This document shows positions 27,595 through 39,825 of a DNA stretch of 64,000 nt, in pieces (position 1 is the first letter of the stretch; each line of letters opens with the position of its first letter). This stretch comes from Sitta carolinensis (Eukaryota > Chordata > Aves > Passeriformes > Sittidae): positions 11,522,452 through 11,586,451 of the forward strand of contig CM063294.1 in NCBI GenBank assembly GCA_032173965.1, given 5' to 3'. The position numbers were made by a program, and so were the translations under genes. Below the pieces are notes generated by a model. It worked only from the letters and a program-made list of their open reading frames with translations. It made no database searches and was not told where the DNA came from.

Positions 27595-27939
27595 TGGCAG
27601 TGCCCTGTCTACTAACCTAAATTTTAATGCTTTTCCAACCTCAGCCCTCTCTATTAAATGAGAAGAAGCAGAATTCTCTGCTTTCCCTTTCGTTTTCCAG
27701 CTTGTGTTTTTAATTGCTGAATCTTTCATCTCTTCTAAAGCATCTGAGGAGCACAGAGAGCAGTGGCCCTCCAGCCACTGCTGCAGCTCCAGGATGTGAC
27801 CCGAAGAGAAATTATTCAAACAAATTTGCAGTCACCTCACAAACAGCTGCTGAGCAGGAAGGCAGGAATCTTCTCCCAGTCCACAATTTGATGCAGATTA
27901 TTCACATGGTCCTTCTGAGGAGTTAATATACTCGGCTGG

Positions 27940-28270
27940 GACAGGACAGAAATGATGCCTGCTTAATATGACAGAAAATAAATAGAATCTGCTTTCGAAG
28001 GATGCATTGACCGAGCTGTCGTGCCTGATGCTGAGGAGACAAGTGTCTACAAGCTTCAGCTTAATGTGGCATGGAAATGTATTGGGTTGTATTTATGGCC
28101 ATATACAATACTTAACCGGCTATTGTGCTGATTAAATATTTAATTGACTGTCTGTGAGGAGAAATGCACCATTAGTCTATAGGGAATTACACTGTTCCTT
28201 GTGCCTGCTCTTAAATGAAATGTGTAATTCCTTGTCACTTAAACATAATGTTAACTGCCCGTTAAGGACA
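27940..28270. promoter_or_regulatory. Candidate conserved non-coding element (unverified)
   Basis: Unique, AT-rich DNA set within GC-richer surroundings, with TTAAT, TAATTG and ATTAAATATTTAATT-type palindromic cores and no simple repeats or open frame. This looks like the dense transcription-factor sequence of vertebrate enhancers. It is inference only. Confidence 0.2.
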
Positions 28271-31200
28271 TATTTTCAGGGGAAATAAATACAAAACTTG
28301 CCTGCTGGCATTGCCCCAGGTGAAACCTCACGTGCCTCAGTGTGGGCACAGCCCTCAGGGGCATCCCAGGGCTCAGGGGACAGTGGGGAGGGACAGCCAG
28401 GGAAGGAACTTTGGGGTTCCTGCATTGTCAAGTGATTTTTGAGGGTGCTGGCTGAGGCTGATTTCAAGCCCTTTTCCACTGCTCTTTAGCACTATGGCTG
28501 TCCATGTCCTGTAAGGGGAAAGGCCAGCAGGATGCTCCTAAAATACCTCTTCTTGCCACAGAGAGCTCGGTCAGAGACCACCAGGAGAGTTCCTTTGCCT
28601 AGTTTTGTTTGGGAGTCTGAATTCAATGGGGAAAATAGAAGGAAAGAGGCAGGGAGGAAGGCTTGTGAAAGCAATTGTTTCTTCCTTTCCTCGAGGCTAC
28701 CCCGGGGTACAGCAAAAGCAAAGCACACAGAGCAGAGCTCTCTCTTGCCTTGCAGACTGCACTGTGCTGAGCACCTGCAAGAGAAAAATTTGGAACCTGC
28801 TGAGTTTTATTCCTTATCATTATCATTAACATTTAATGTAAACCCTGCAGCTTATGATGCAAAAACTGATGGCATTTTGTTGGAAACCCACCCTGCTCTT
28901 GGTGCCCAGCGTGGCACTGAGAGCTTCCAACAGCACAGACCCTGATGGCTGCACAGCCTCTGCCGGGCAGAGTGCCCCCACCACGGCTGCCACAGCTCTG
29001 TGATTCATCCCAGCAATGAAACTGCCATTTCTGTTGAGTAACTGATCCTTCAGCAGTGTAACTCTTTTTCCATTGACAGTTTGGCAGGCTTCGACAGCTG
29101 GCTCCTTCTTTTCAGCAGATTTTCATGTCCCTGCCCGCGTGCCGGCTGCAGAAGCAGCTCCAGGGCAGCATCCTGACTTGCAGCGAGATGCCTGCCGTGT
29201 TTGATGCTTAAAAGCTCTGGCCAGATATTGACATTCAATAGCTGAACCTCATATTCTGAATACTGCAGCTTTATCAGTGTCCTTAGAGCCAACATTGATT
29301 GGGCTGAACTGTCTGATAAGTGCAGCCCTGTGCTGCTCTCCCACGCTCCCTGAGCTAAGGGGGGTTTTAACTTCATGATGAATGGTCCTGAGCTCCAAAG
29401 CTTCTCTTAACAGGATTGACCTGAAGACACAACCATCCTCGGGTGCACAACAATGAAAGCCGTGCCTGGACTGGAGCAGTGAAAGCACAGTGTTAATTTT
29501 AGCCAGGAACCATGAAGTGGATGAAGGTGAAGGCAGAGTGTGACATTCCCCTGGCTGGCTTGCCTGACACCAAGGCTTCATGGCATGCTGCAGTGTCCCC
29601 AGGCATGATCACCTCCTACATGATCCCCAGTTCAGCTCTACCACTGTGGCTGCTCATCTGTCTCCCCTCAGCCTGTGCTGGAGCTGGGAACTCTTCAGGG
29701 CACCCAGCCTTGGAAGGAGCTGGCTCAGAACTGGGGAATTCCCTGGGGATGACAAGGTGTGGCACCAATCATGCAGGACCAAGAGCAGAGCTGCATGCAG
29801 CAACATCCATCCTCCCAGTGCTGGCTGGGAAAGCTGCTTTTTTCACAAGGGATGTGGAATATGAGCGTGTCAGCAGTCAGGGCTGCCTCTTCACTCTCTC
29901 TGCTCTGCCCTGATAGTAGGGGACACACATGTGGCTGGGACAAACTCTGCCTATGCTGCCCCAGGGAAATTGTGGTGATGGTCTGTAGGGAACTTCATCC
30001 AACACTGGTCAGCAAAATCCAGAAAATCCAGCCTGGGTTTGCTGCAAACAGCTCCAGGACAAGGGACACTGCTAGGAATGAAGGATGCACCTCGTGGTGT
30101 TCCTGAATATCTGAGTCCCTGATAGCTGTGCTGGCAAGTGAAGAGCAGAGGGAGGGTCCTGTCCTCCAACTCCAAAGGTGCCACCTGCCAGCACCCCCAC
30201 CCATCCCTCGGATCCATCGCTGTGTGCTGTGAGGTGTGACAAGTCAGAGCTGCCACCATCCCCAGGGGCACCAGTGCTGCCACGTCTGGGAGCACCAGGG
30301 AGATGTCACCATGGCTCCCTGGAGGTATTCCAGCTCTGAAATACCCCAAGTGCCGGGCCTCCACCTCCCAGCTCCAGGACCTTTGGGAAGGCGATTGCAG
30401 ATTGTCTTAGGTTGGTTGGCTTTTCTTTATTTTTCTCCTGTTTTCCTTTTTTTCCCATGGCTTTCACACCTCCCCTCACTCTCTATTTTTAATCAACTGA
30501 CTCAACCCCGGTTTCGGTGCTTGAGGAGTGGAAAGGTGATCCCACTCCATCAGCAGGGCACAGCCCACACATCTCCCCTCTGTGCTGCACCCCAGCCCAC
30601 ACAGTTCTGCACTGTCACGTGTGTATCCCTGCCAAGATACCTACATTTTTAATGTATTTTTGCCTCTATGGAGGTGGGATTAAGGGGCTGAGGATCTGAA
30701 AGTCCTGGTTTGGAGCTTAATCAGCCCTTGGGAGACGCAGAAGAGCATCCTACCAGCTTTGCAGACCACAGGCTTAAACTGGGATAGCAGAGGGACATCA
30801 GCTGCCCTGAGTGGGGAGCAAGGGCTAATGAAAATGAGAGGAAGGTGGAGAATTGGAAGGAAGCTCAGATGGCGTCGAAAGCCCCTTCCCAGTCCAGGGA
30901 TACATCTGTGTGAGCAGCTCCTGGGAAGTGCATGTCTGTGTCAGCCCTTCCCAGTGCCAGAAGCACATCTGGCTTGCCTGTCCTTGCTCCAAGCCTGTTG
31001 GTTTGAGCCATGCAGGATATGTGTAGGTCCAGTTCTGGACTTTTCTTGGCCACCAGCGCTGATTTTGGTAGGATCCCATTGTCCCTGTCATGGGCTGAGC
31101 CCATCCCCTGCAGCCTGGGGAGAGGGTGGCAAGAAGAGGCATGGGGTTTTAGCTTTTCTTTAGAACATTAATCACACTTTAATTATATTGAAACCTGGAG

Positions 31201-31845
31201 ACATGGCAAAGGATTAAGTGGATTATCTTCAAAGTAATTTGTTATCAAATATTTATTCTTCTGGGAAGGGCGATGCAGCCCAAAAAATTCTGTGTTATCC
31301 GTGCTGCCAGCCAAGGACGTGCCATGCCCTTCATGCCTCCCCTGCCCTCACCCCACCCTGACCCCCCGGTGCAGGCTTGGAACGCAGAGCACGATCCCTT
31401 GTTCCCTGGGGTCCCTGTCCTCTGGGGTCGGTGTCGGGGATTTGGCACTGCAGGAGGGCAGAGCAGTGCCTCGCTGGTGGTCTCTGCTCTGCGAGGTGAG
31501 CAGCCAGCCCCTCTGCCCAGCTCTGGCAGTGGGATGGCTGCTCCCGGATGGATGCAGCCGGGGCGGCAAGGGGCCGGGGCTGCAGCAGGCGGCAGCTCCA
31601 CGGCTGCCGGAGGAGCCAGCGAGAGGCGTGCGGAATCGGATTCAGCCGGAGCTCTTTATCCGTTCGGCAGACTGTGGGTTTAGTGCTTGGATGCTTCATT
31701 AACTAATAATAATGAGTCATTGTATTCGCCTCCTGGGCATTGTAAATGATCCAGTGTCAGGAGACGCCGCGAGGACACGGAATCGCAATGAGGCCGGCAC
31801 GGGCTGAGCTCGGAGCGCGGAAACGGCTGGAGCAGAGAGAGGCTT

Positions 31846-32460
31846 GGGGACACTGTGCCTGGGCAGGGGACAGCGGCGCAGCTGGAGCAGGGACACCTCT
31901 GCCCGCCCGGGGACACGGTGCCCATTTCAGGGGACAGCGGCGCAGCTGGAGCAGGGACACCTCTGCCCGCCCGGGGACACGGTGCCCATTTCAGGGGACA
32001 GCGGCACAGCTGGAGCAGAGACACCTCTGCCCGCCCGGGGACACCGTGCCTGGGCAGGGGACAGCGGCACAGCTGGAGCAGGGACACCTCTGCCCGCCCG
32101 GGGACACGGTGCCCATTTCAGGGGACAGCGGCACAGCTGGAGCAGAGACACCTCTGCCCGCCCGGGGACACCGTGCCTGGGCAGGGGACAGCGGCGCAGC
32201 TGGAGCAGGGACACCTCTGCCCGCCCGGGGACACCGTGCCCATTTCAGGGGACAGCGGCGCAGCTGGAGCAGAGACACCTCTGCCCGCCCGGGGACACCG
32301 TGCCCATTTCAGGGGACAGCGGCACAGCTGGAGCAGAGACACCTCTGCCCGCCCGGGGACACCGTGCCCATTTCAGGGGACAGCGGCACAGCTGGAGCAG
32401 AGACACCTCTGCCCGCCCGGGGACACCGTGCCCATTTCAGGGGACAGCGGCACAGCTGGG
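31846..32460. repeat. 63/64-bp GC-rich minisatellite, 9 full copies plus a partial
   Basis: Units start at 31,846, 31,909, 31,973, 32,037, 32,100, 32,164, 32,227, 32,291, 32,355 and 32,419 (partial). Two classes alternate. Class A (63 bp) has GTGCCTGGGCAGGGGACAG after the start; class B (64 bp) has GTGCCCATTTCAGGGGACAG. The order is A B B A B A B B B B. Smaller variants (ACACGGTG or ACACCGTG; GCGCAGC or GCACAGC; GCAGGGAC or GCAGAGAC) are shared among copies. Every unit has a CAGCTG E-box and a CCCGGGG core. Because the unit is not a multiple of three and lacks stops, all three plus frames stay open for about 250-300 codons; these are repeat artefacts, not genes. Confidence 0.97.
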
Positions 32461-33006
32461 ACGTGGCCCCACTGCGGCTCATGGCTCGTGGCACCAGAGT
32501 GCACCGGGGGCAGCATGTCCACGACGCTTCCCTCTTCCCTCTGCTCACAGGAGCTGTTCTCTCCCATTTCCTTCCCATTGACAAAGAGGCTTCTCAAGCC
32601 CTCCCTCTGCAAGCAGCTCTCGCAGTCCCCCTCTGGTGCTGCACCTCAAGGTGATGTGACAGGTCCTTGGGGACCTGCCTTTGTAGAACACCTTTGCATT
32701 TTTCTGAAGGTAATTCCCCCCTCTGGAGAGAAAGCAGAGGGATGTGCAGCATGGGAGAAATATGAATGATAAACTCCTGCCCCTGGATGCCTGCCCAGTG
32801 CCCGTCAGAGCCCTGTGTGCCCTCGCACTGTGCTGGGGGTGAAGGCCAATTACCAGATATGCAAGGCACTACTGGAAGTGGCACAGATCCTGTTCCCTTC
32901 CTTGTGCCTTGTTTGTAGGTCTATTTTGCCTCCAAAATCTTATACGTGATTAAAACTAAGGGGAAGAAAGAAATCAGCACAAAAGCAACGAGGGAATAAT
33001 GAAAGG

Positions 33007-33029
33007 AAAAAAAAAAAAAAAAAAAAAAA
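33007..33029. repeat. Poly(A) run, A23
   Basis: Twenty-three consecutive A within purine-rich DNA. No upstream retrogene or target-site duplication was seen, so it is listed as a homopolymer. Confidence 0.95.
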
Positions 33030-33489
33030 GGAAAAGTCGTTGGGCTGCCTGCAAAGAGCAGGAGTTGAGGTCAGGTCGTTTCACTTCACACATCGTCTAG
33101 GGGGACAGCCAGAGTACCTCCCGCAGGAGGGGCAGCCACCAAGGGTCTTCTTGTGGCTCAGTTAACCCGGGAAACTCCAACCCTCAGGAGCTGAGGGGGT
33201 GGCAGCAGGGTCCCTGTGCATGTCCCCACAGCCCCAGCCTGCCAGCAGGGCTGGAGCCGGGGTGAGCCCGTGCAGGGGGAGAGCCCCTGCAGCTGTGAGC
33301 TGCTCGTACCCTGCCCGCCGACTGCCCACCCTGTGCTGAGTCTGCCAGCCTCCGTTTTGGGGGACCAGGCACCCTCCAGTTCAGAGCCAGACCTCACCAA
33401 CTGTGGGTGGGTGCAGCACTGCAGTCACCTCTGTTCACCCGACCTCACCCCACCACGGAGCCAGCCAGCTTTGTTTGACAAGACATTGT

Positions 33490-34100
33490 TTTCCATAAAC
33501 CATGTGGACCGGCATTAATTAGATTTCTATCCTTTAATTCTTTATTAATTGAATCTTACATCAGCTTGTCTTTTACTTTGCATGGGATTAAAGCCAGGCT
33601 GAGCAGGCAGCACTGATCTGGGTCACCCCCTGTTTTCTCTCCAAGAGCCAGCTCACCTTTACCTCCTGCAGCATCCCTGGCTCTGGGCTCTGCTCCAGGC
33701 TCTGGCTCAGGCAGGGCAGGGAGCTGAGCACCCTGGCCTACCACTTCTGCAGTGTTTATTCCTGGCAGATTATATTTAATAAGACCACATAATTAATGAA
33801 CTAGAAAGTGCTTCAGCAGCTTGACGTGAGACAAATATAGCTGCCTGCTCATTTCCAAATACCAAACAGAAATATTTGCTGCCTGTTTCTGCCTGTTATG
33901 TATCATTAGCAATTTTGTCATCTCTATTAAGCATTTGTCTGTAACAATACAAATAGAATTTTAAAACCTCTATTTTTATTGCCCTCCGTCCTTCTGGGTA
34001 TGTTTCTTCCCTGGTATTTTCATTGTTTTTTGAATTCTTAACATCTCATATCTTCCATAACATAACAAACACTATTTGATTTTCCTTGGCCAAATATACA
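33490..34100. promoter_or_regulatory. Candidate conserved non-coding element (unverified)
   Basis: A unique AT-rich block with repeated ATTAAT, TTAATTGAAT and AATTAATGAA cores, no simple repeats and no open frame of note, bounded by GC-rich DNA on both sides. It is compatible with a developmental enhancer, but conservation was not tested. Confidence 0.2.
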
Positions 34101-37100
34101 TATGTACATTTTCCCTTTGCCACCGCTGCTTTCGTTTCACCACTGACCCACAAGCTTCCCTCTCTGACCCTGTAACCAGTCCTTGTTGACTCTGAAAGAT
34201 CCCTCCTAATTCCCAGCTGTGTATTTTTCCATCTGATTTTTTCCCCTCGCAGCCAGCCAGAGCACAGAAGCCTTCCCGGGGCTGCGATGGCTGTTTACAG
34301 ATCCTCCTGCCTCGCCCCGGGCACGTTTATTCCCCGCCATGGCAACGAGTTCTGCTGCAGGGATGCTCCTGCTCTGCCTGAACCCCCATCCCAAGAGGCT
34401 CCTCCGGTCACGGATCGCACTCAGTGCCCTCCCTTGTCCCCCAGCCCGCCCTGCTGTGACTCAGTTTCCCTTCCCGAGGACTCCTGTTACACAACATCCC
34501 ACCCTCGCTCGGCTGTGGGAGGTGAAGCAGCGAGAAAACTCCCACTGCTGGAGGTGGGAAAGTGGGGAAGAGGGAAAATGTGTCAGCACGGCTTCTCCAG
34601 GCACAGCAGGAGCCACTGGTGTGGCTGTGTTCCCTCCCGTGAGAGGCGCCCTACAGCCCGTGAGCAGTGCAGGGAGGGATGCTGCCAGGACAGATGGGCA
34701 GAACCTGCTGAGGGAGCCAAAGGCAGGCAGAGCCCGGGGGGAAACGCCGCGGGACTTTGTGTCTGCTGCAGTTCCCCTCGGGAGAGGTCACCTGGGAGGG
34801 GGGTGGTGCTGCTCTGCTGGGCAGGTGTGTCAGGGTGCATGGCAGCAGTGGATATGGGGGTGTCCCACTCGGTCCCCACGTACCAGATCCTGTGGGGCTG
34901 CCCCAGCATTGCCCTGGGACCAGTTTCGGGGTTCACTGCTGGACTCTCCATCTTTGAAACAGTTGTTCCCATCCATTGCTGAGCTGGGCTTATGTCTGCC
35001 TTCCCCTGCTGATGGGAGGGGAAGAAAACTCAGGAGGAGGTCCCGGCTAAGCTAGTCCTGCCTCCAGGACATTTCCTTGTGTATGGATTAAAAGAGAAAC
35101 AAAGTGGATTAAGGTCTCTGCGGCTCAGTAGTTCCCTGAACCTCCAGGCATTTCCACCCATGCAGATGCTTGTTCTGGTGCTCAAGCAGCCTTTTGGCTG
35201 GAGGCAGAAGAAGGGAAAACCATGTGGGGTGAAGTTTTGGGAGCAGAGGAGCCAATGAGGCTGGACTCTCCAAAAGCACGCAGTCCTCGGGGTGGAGATG
35301 GCTCAGCACTGCCCTGACAAAGCAAACCCAGACCGAACACACCATGACTTCCTACATTTACTCACATTTTCTGTGATCTCAGTATCCTCCTTTGGGTTTC
35401 TGAGCCTTCGTGCCTGTTTTCATCATTATTTCCAGGCCTCCTCCTGGAGCATGAAATCTCAAAAGGTGCTCCTGGTACAAAGGGAAGCCGCAAGGCAAGG
35501 AATAACCAGCACTGGAGGGGAAGGCAGCAGACACCACAAGGCTGGTGGGAATTAGCAATTTCACAAACTATGACTTGTGAGCAAATTCCCTGCTGGAAGC
35601 TGGATGCAGCTCTCCCTGAGCCAGCTGTCTGCCCAGCCTGGGCAGGCACACACACAAATGCATGAGCTTGCTCGTCCAGCCCTTGGATCTGGAGCTCCAT
35701 CTGGGCACGGCAGGAGCTGCCTGCTGAAACGCTGCCCTGAGCCCAGCGAGGAGCCCCCCCCCCAGCACTGCCTTCCTTGGTGCTGTGGGTTTTTTCCCAG
35801 CAAAGCCCCTTCATTATGCTCCTTCCCCCATCCAGGGTGTAGCAGGTTTGGGTTGATGGCAATCAGGAGGAGCCCTGCGAGCACACAGTCCATCCTGAGG
35901 GACCATGTCACCCTGCTTATTCACAGCCAAATAGGTGGATCAAAAGGAAAATATCAAGCTGCAATGGCTGGGATTTGAAGTTGTGTCACTGGACCTCTTT
36001 GCAGTGTGCAGGACTTCCTAAACTGGGGAAAAGCTACAGCAGGATGGGATGTTCCAGAACATGGGACCCCACTTTGTGCCTGGGGTGATGGTGGGAGAGC
36101 TGTGCCCTGGGCACACAGACACTGTTGTGCTGGGAATGGGGTCCAGATCTCCCTGCAGGACAGACCATACTTCCTCAGGTGGCAAATTATCCTCCAGGCT
36201 CCAAAAGAGGCAACCCCATGTCAGCCATAGGGCAGGAGGATGCACGGGGCTCAGGGACTCGGGGCCAGGCCAGGGGAAAGGGCAGGAGGGGGACTCGAGG
36301 CCCTAAAGTGAAGCAGGAACACAAAGGAAATTTTCTCTCTGTCATTCAGCTGGCAGAAGGTGACGCTGGGCTTGTCACCCGCTCTCATTACGTCTCCAGG
36401 GCTTTTCATGCAAATTCAGGCAAACAATTTCTCGGCTCCCTTTTAGCACTCTGGGAGGGCCAATTTCATTTCAGGAGCAGTGGGGAACAATAATCATCTT
36501 GAAGTGTCTTCCATCCTGAGAGACACAGATAAGAGCTGTGCAGTGGACTAACAGCACTAATTTGACGTTTTCAGCTGATAGCTTTGCAGATGACAAAAAT
36601 CAGACACCATAAAAAGCTGGTAAACTCCATAGCAGCAGGGTTACCCCCTCCTGCACATCCCTCTGCTCCCCTCCTCTACCCTGAGAGTGAGATGAAACGC
36701 TGTCTCTGAGCTCACCACGGCTCATTGCCATGGGGAGGGGGGTTTGCTGTGGTTGGGCTAGGTGTGGCTGCTGGGAAAGGAGCACGACATGGCTGTGGCA
36801 GGCAGGGAGAAGCAGGTCAGTCTGGTAGGTGCAGCCTGGCCCATTTGTGCTGCACTTCTTCTTGGGAAAAAGAATATCACCTGTCTTCTACCTCTTTGGA
36901 GAAGTCTCTGGTCACATGTCCAAAGGGAAAGAGATCACTTTAGTGCTCTGTGATACCAGTTGAGATTCCTGTTCCAGTTTGTGGAGCCAAGCAAGAAAAA
37001 TCCCACTTCAGCAAACATTTCCAAGGTATTTTTTCGATTCCCTCTGCTGTCTGAGCCCATGAAAAATTTGCAGGCAGTTGTCTTTGTCCCCCTGCCATGT

Positions 37101-39760
37101 TGCCATGCACATTGCCAGTCCCCAGGCTCACCCAGGGATGCACAGGTTTGTCTTGCAGCTCAGTAAATCCAGGGGTGGCTGGGTGCCCAATCCAGCTGGG
37201 TACCCAAGCTGTGGGTGGGTGCTGCTGCTATTCGGGAAATCAAGTGCAAAGTGACAAAAAAAGTGTCTGTAAATGTGTCCCCAAGGGAGTCAGGCAGGGG
37301 CTGGCCCAGTGGAAAATGGAGCCATTGAAACCTCAGCAATTTGTCTGGTCCAGAGCCATGTGCCCAGACAGGATCAGCTCCCTCTGCTCTGCCCAGACAG
37401 AGAGTGCAGCTGGGCTGCTCCCCACTGTGGCAGTGTCTGCCTTCTCCCAGCCAGCCTGCCCAGGTTTGATTGCTGTCCTGAAAGGGTTTCCCTGATGTCC
37501 AGCCCCAAATGTTCCTGCTGCTGCTTCAGTCCATCCTGCCTTGCCCAGCGGAGGATGAAGAACAGACACCTCCCTTTCTTGACTTCACTTTTCCCATTAT
37601 CTCCTTGTTATAGCCTGCTCTTTTTGAGCCTGAAGCCCAGTTTTGCCAGCCAGCCTCCATGGGTTCCGCCCTCCTGGTCCCTCTCTGTCCCCTCCTGATC
37701 TGGCTCTTCCCTCCATGGGTCCCTCTGATAGGTATTAATCCCACTCCAAGGCACACACCAGCAACCTGGAAAGCTGCACATCAAAGTTCAGTGGAGGATT
37801 CATTTTCCTGGGGTCCCTTTTTTTTCTGTTTTCCTTCTTAGATAAAAGACAAGATTGAGTGACCAAGCCATGTATGAATCCAACTGGGCCCAGTTTCTGA
37901 GATTTAATTTCTGCCAGGCATGAAGTCTAGGGAAAAAATCAGAGACAAAGGCACTGATTTCTCCCTGGTGCAAGCAGGAGTCCAGCTTGTGGAGCACAGC
38001 AGGGTTTGTTCACACAAAGTTAAGCTGAGCCACAGGCACTGGGAACAGCAGCTAATTAAACTGGTGACACTGGGGCAGGCTGGGCAGGGCATGCTGCAGA
38101 GAGCAGAGGTCTTGCTGACAGAAGGCATCAGCTGCCAGCTGGGAAATGAAACCCCACCCAATACTCAAGAATGTGATTTTGAAGCCATTTTTGTACCTGA
38201 ATTGGGATGAAATGCAATATCAGATTTTTTTTTTTCCATGGGAGGAGATATTCAGCACAGCTTTAGGAGAGCTCAGTGGGGTTTCTCAGCTCAACATATG
38301 ACTGCTCAACCAATGCCCATTAATTTTGTTTTCTCCCTGAAGGCAGAAATGGGACTAAGTGAATGTCTCTGGCTCTCCCACCCTTTCTCCCAGAGGAAAC
38401 TCGTATTTTTTCATCAATCTTGAAATATTCCCAAGGAAAAAATGTTCATTTTTATGAGAGTGGCATTAAAGCCAGCAAACTGTAACCATGGGAGATTCCT
38501 ACCTGATATGAAATTCACCTCACTCACCTGTGCTTCAATTGCTTTCTGTCTCTTTTTTAATTGTTTTTTTGATCACACCCTGCTGAGGACAGGCACTGTT
38601 CCTCCGGGGACTGCCATGACTCTCCTGTGGGATGAAGGACAGAGGTGCCCAGCCCAGACAGTCCTCCAGCAGCTTGGGAAAGAAGAATACCCAGTAGAAG
38701 TAGGTTTGAAGCAGATGAATACCCAGTCACAGAGCACCTGCACCTCTGCTTCTATCCCACATCTTTGCCCTCTTTTTTTTTTCATTGCTGATAGCAAGCA
38801 CCCCTTTGAGATTTCCCTTCAAGTCTCTGCTAAAGCTGGAGGTGTCATTTTCCTGACATAATTTTTGAGTTGCACTGCACCATCCCAGCTTGGCTTTGGT
38901 CCTGCAGCAGCTGTGTCCTGCAGACACCTGGTGTGGGGAGGAGATGGCCTCAGCCATGCTCCAGCAGCATCCCTTGCTCCCACCTCACATTGCTCAGTGC
39001 CTGCAAAGGCTGCCCCCCTCCTCCTCTGGCACTTAATGTGGCCCTCCCAGAAAAAAATACAGCCCTATTTGCTTTGTCCCTTGCAGGGAAACCATACAAG
39101 ATTTCTCATCTTGCTTCTAAATATAATGGAATAATGTCCTGCTGGCCTGGCTGGTTGCAGTTCTGGGGAGGGAGACTTTACAGTGTGGTGGTAACACCTT
39201 GCTGGTGTAGGTTATGTGTTGTCCATGAATCTCAGGTGGGCGTCACTATTTTAGTTTTCATGGAAAATTTCATAGGAAGGGACTACCAGAGATCACCCCT
39301 CTCAGCTCTGGGGCAGGGCCAGCTCTCTCAGTGCCAGTGCTGATCAAATTGCCTCCCCTGTTTTTAATCCCTCCCATTTACCCTGCCCTTGGAGCTCAGA
39401 TTAACACCCCAGCATCTCCCCTCAACCATCTCTGCTCCAAACTGAGCCCTTTTCCCTGGCTTAGGGGCTCTGGAAATGAGAGTCCAGCCATGCAGGGCTG
39501 TGTCCCTGCAGTGGCTTCTAGCAGCCTGCTTCTGCACAGGACCCCTGGGGATTAGCTGGGAATGGGCAGGGCACTTAGACACGGGAGATAACACTGCTGA
39601 GATATTTACACTGCCCACTGAACAATTTCTCATCTTGCCAGAGGGCAGGCTCAGCCCTGCCATGCCCTGGCTGCTGTAAGGAGGAGAGCTCCTGCTATGG
39701 GAAAAGCTTTCTGTGCCTCTGCAGTTGGATTATAAAAAAAAAATTCCTCCTTTCTTTATG

Positions 39761-39775
39761 TTTTTTCTTTTTTTC

Positions 39776-39807
<32 letters not shown>

Positions 39808-39825
39808 TTTTTTATTTATTTTTTA
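39761..39825. repeat. T-rich tract including T26
   Basis: A 26-base T run (39,776-39,801) flanked by TTTC and TTTA units. No associated element was recognised on the minus strand, where it would be a poly(A) tail. Confidence 0.9.

Larger units (their letters stand above)
20394..31845. other. Intergenic DNA without recognised genes
   Basis: No coding exon or RNA gene is supported on either strand. Open frames reach about 150-200 codons in the more GC-rich parts (for example minus 20,383-20,844 and plus 26,010-26,615) but show no domain, repeat-free conservation or splice context that I recognise. The stretch includes a GGGAT pentamer array, a CCCT-rich run and an AT-rich regulatory candidate, listed separately. 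T-rich runs lie around 25,849-25,876. Confidence 0.6.

Noticed and set aside
31746..32769. Open frames of 245-304 codons in all three plus frames and shorter ones on the minus strand
   Set aside because: They are produced by the stop-free 63/64-bp repeat; all frames give the same repeating peptide shifted by the unit length.
34287..35055. Overlapping plus-strand frames of 231 and 238 codons
   Set aside because: They lie in GC-rich, stop-poor DNA. The two frames overlap each other, use scattered residues and show no domain or splice context.
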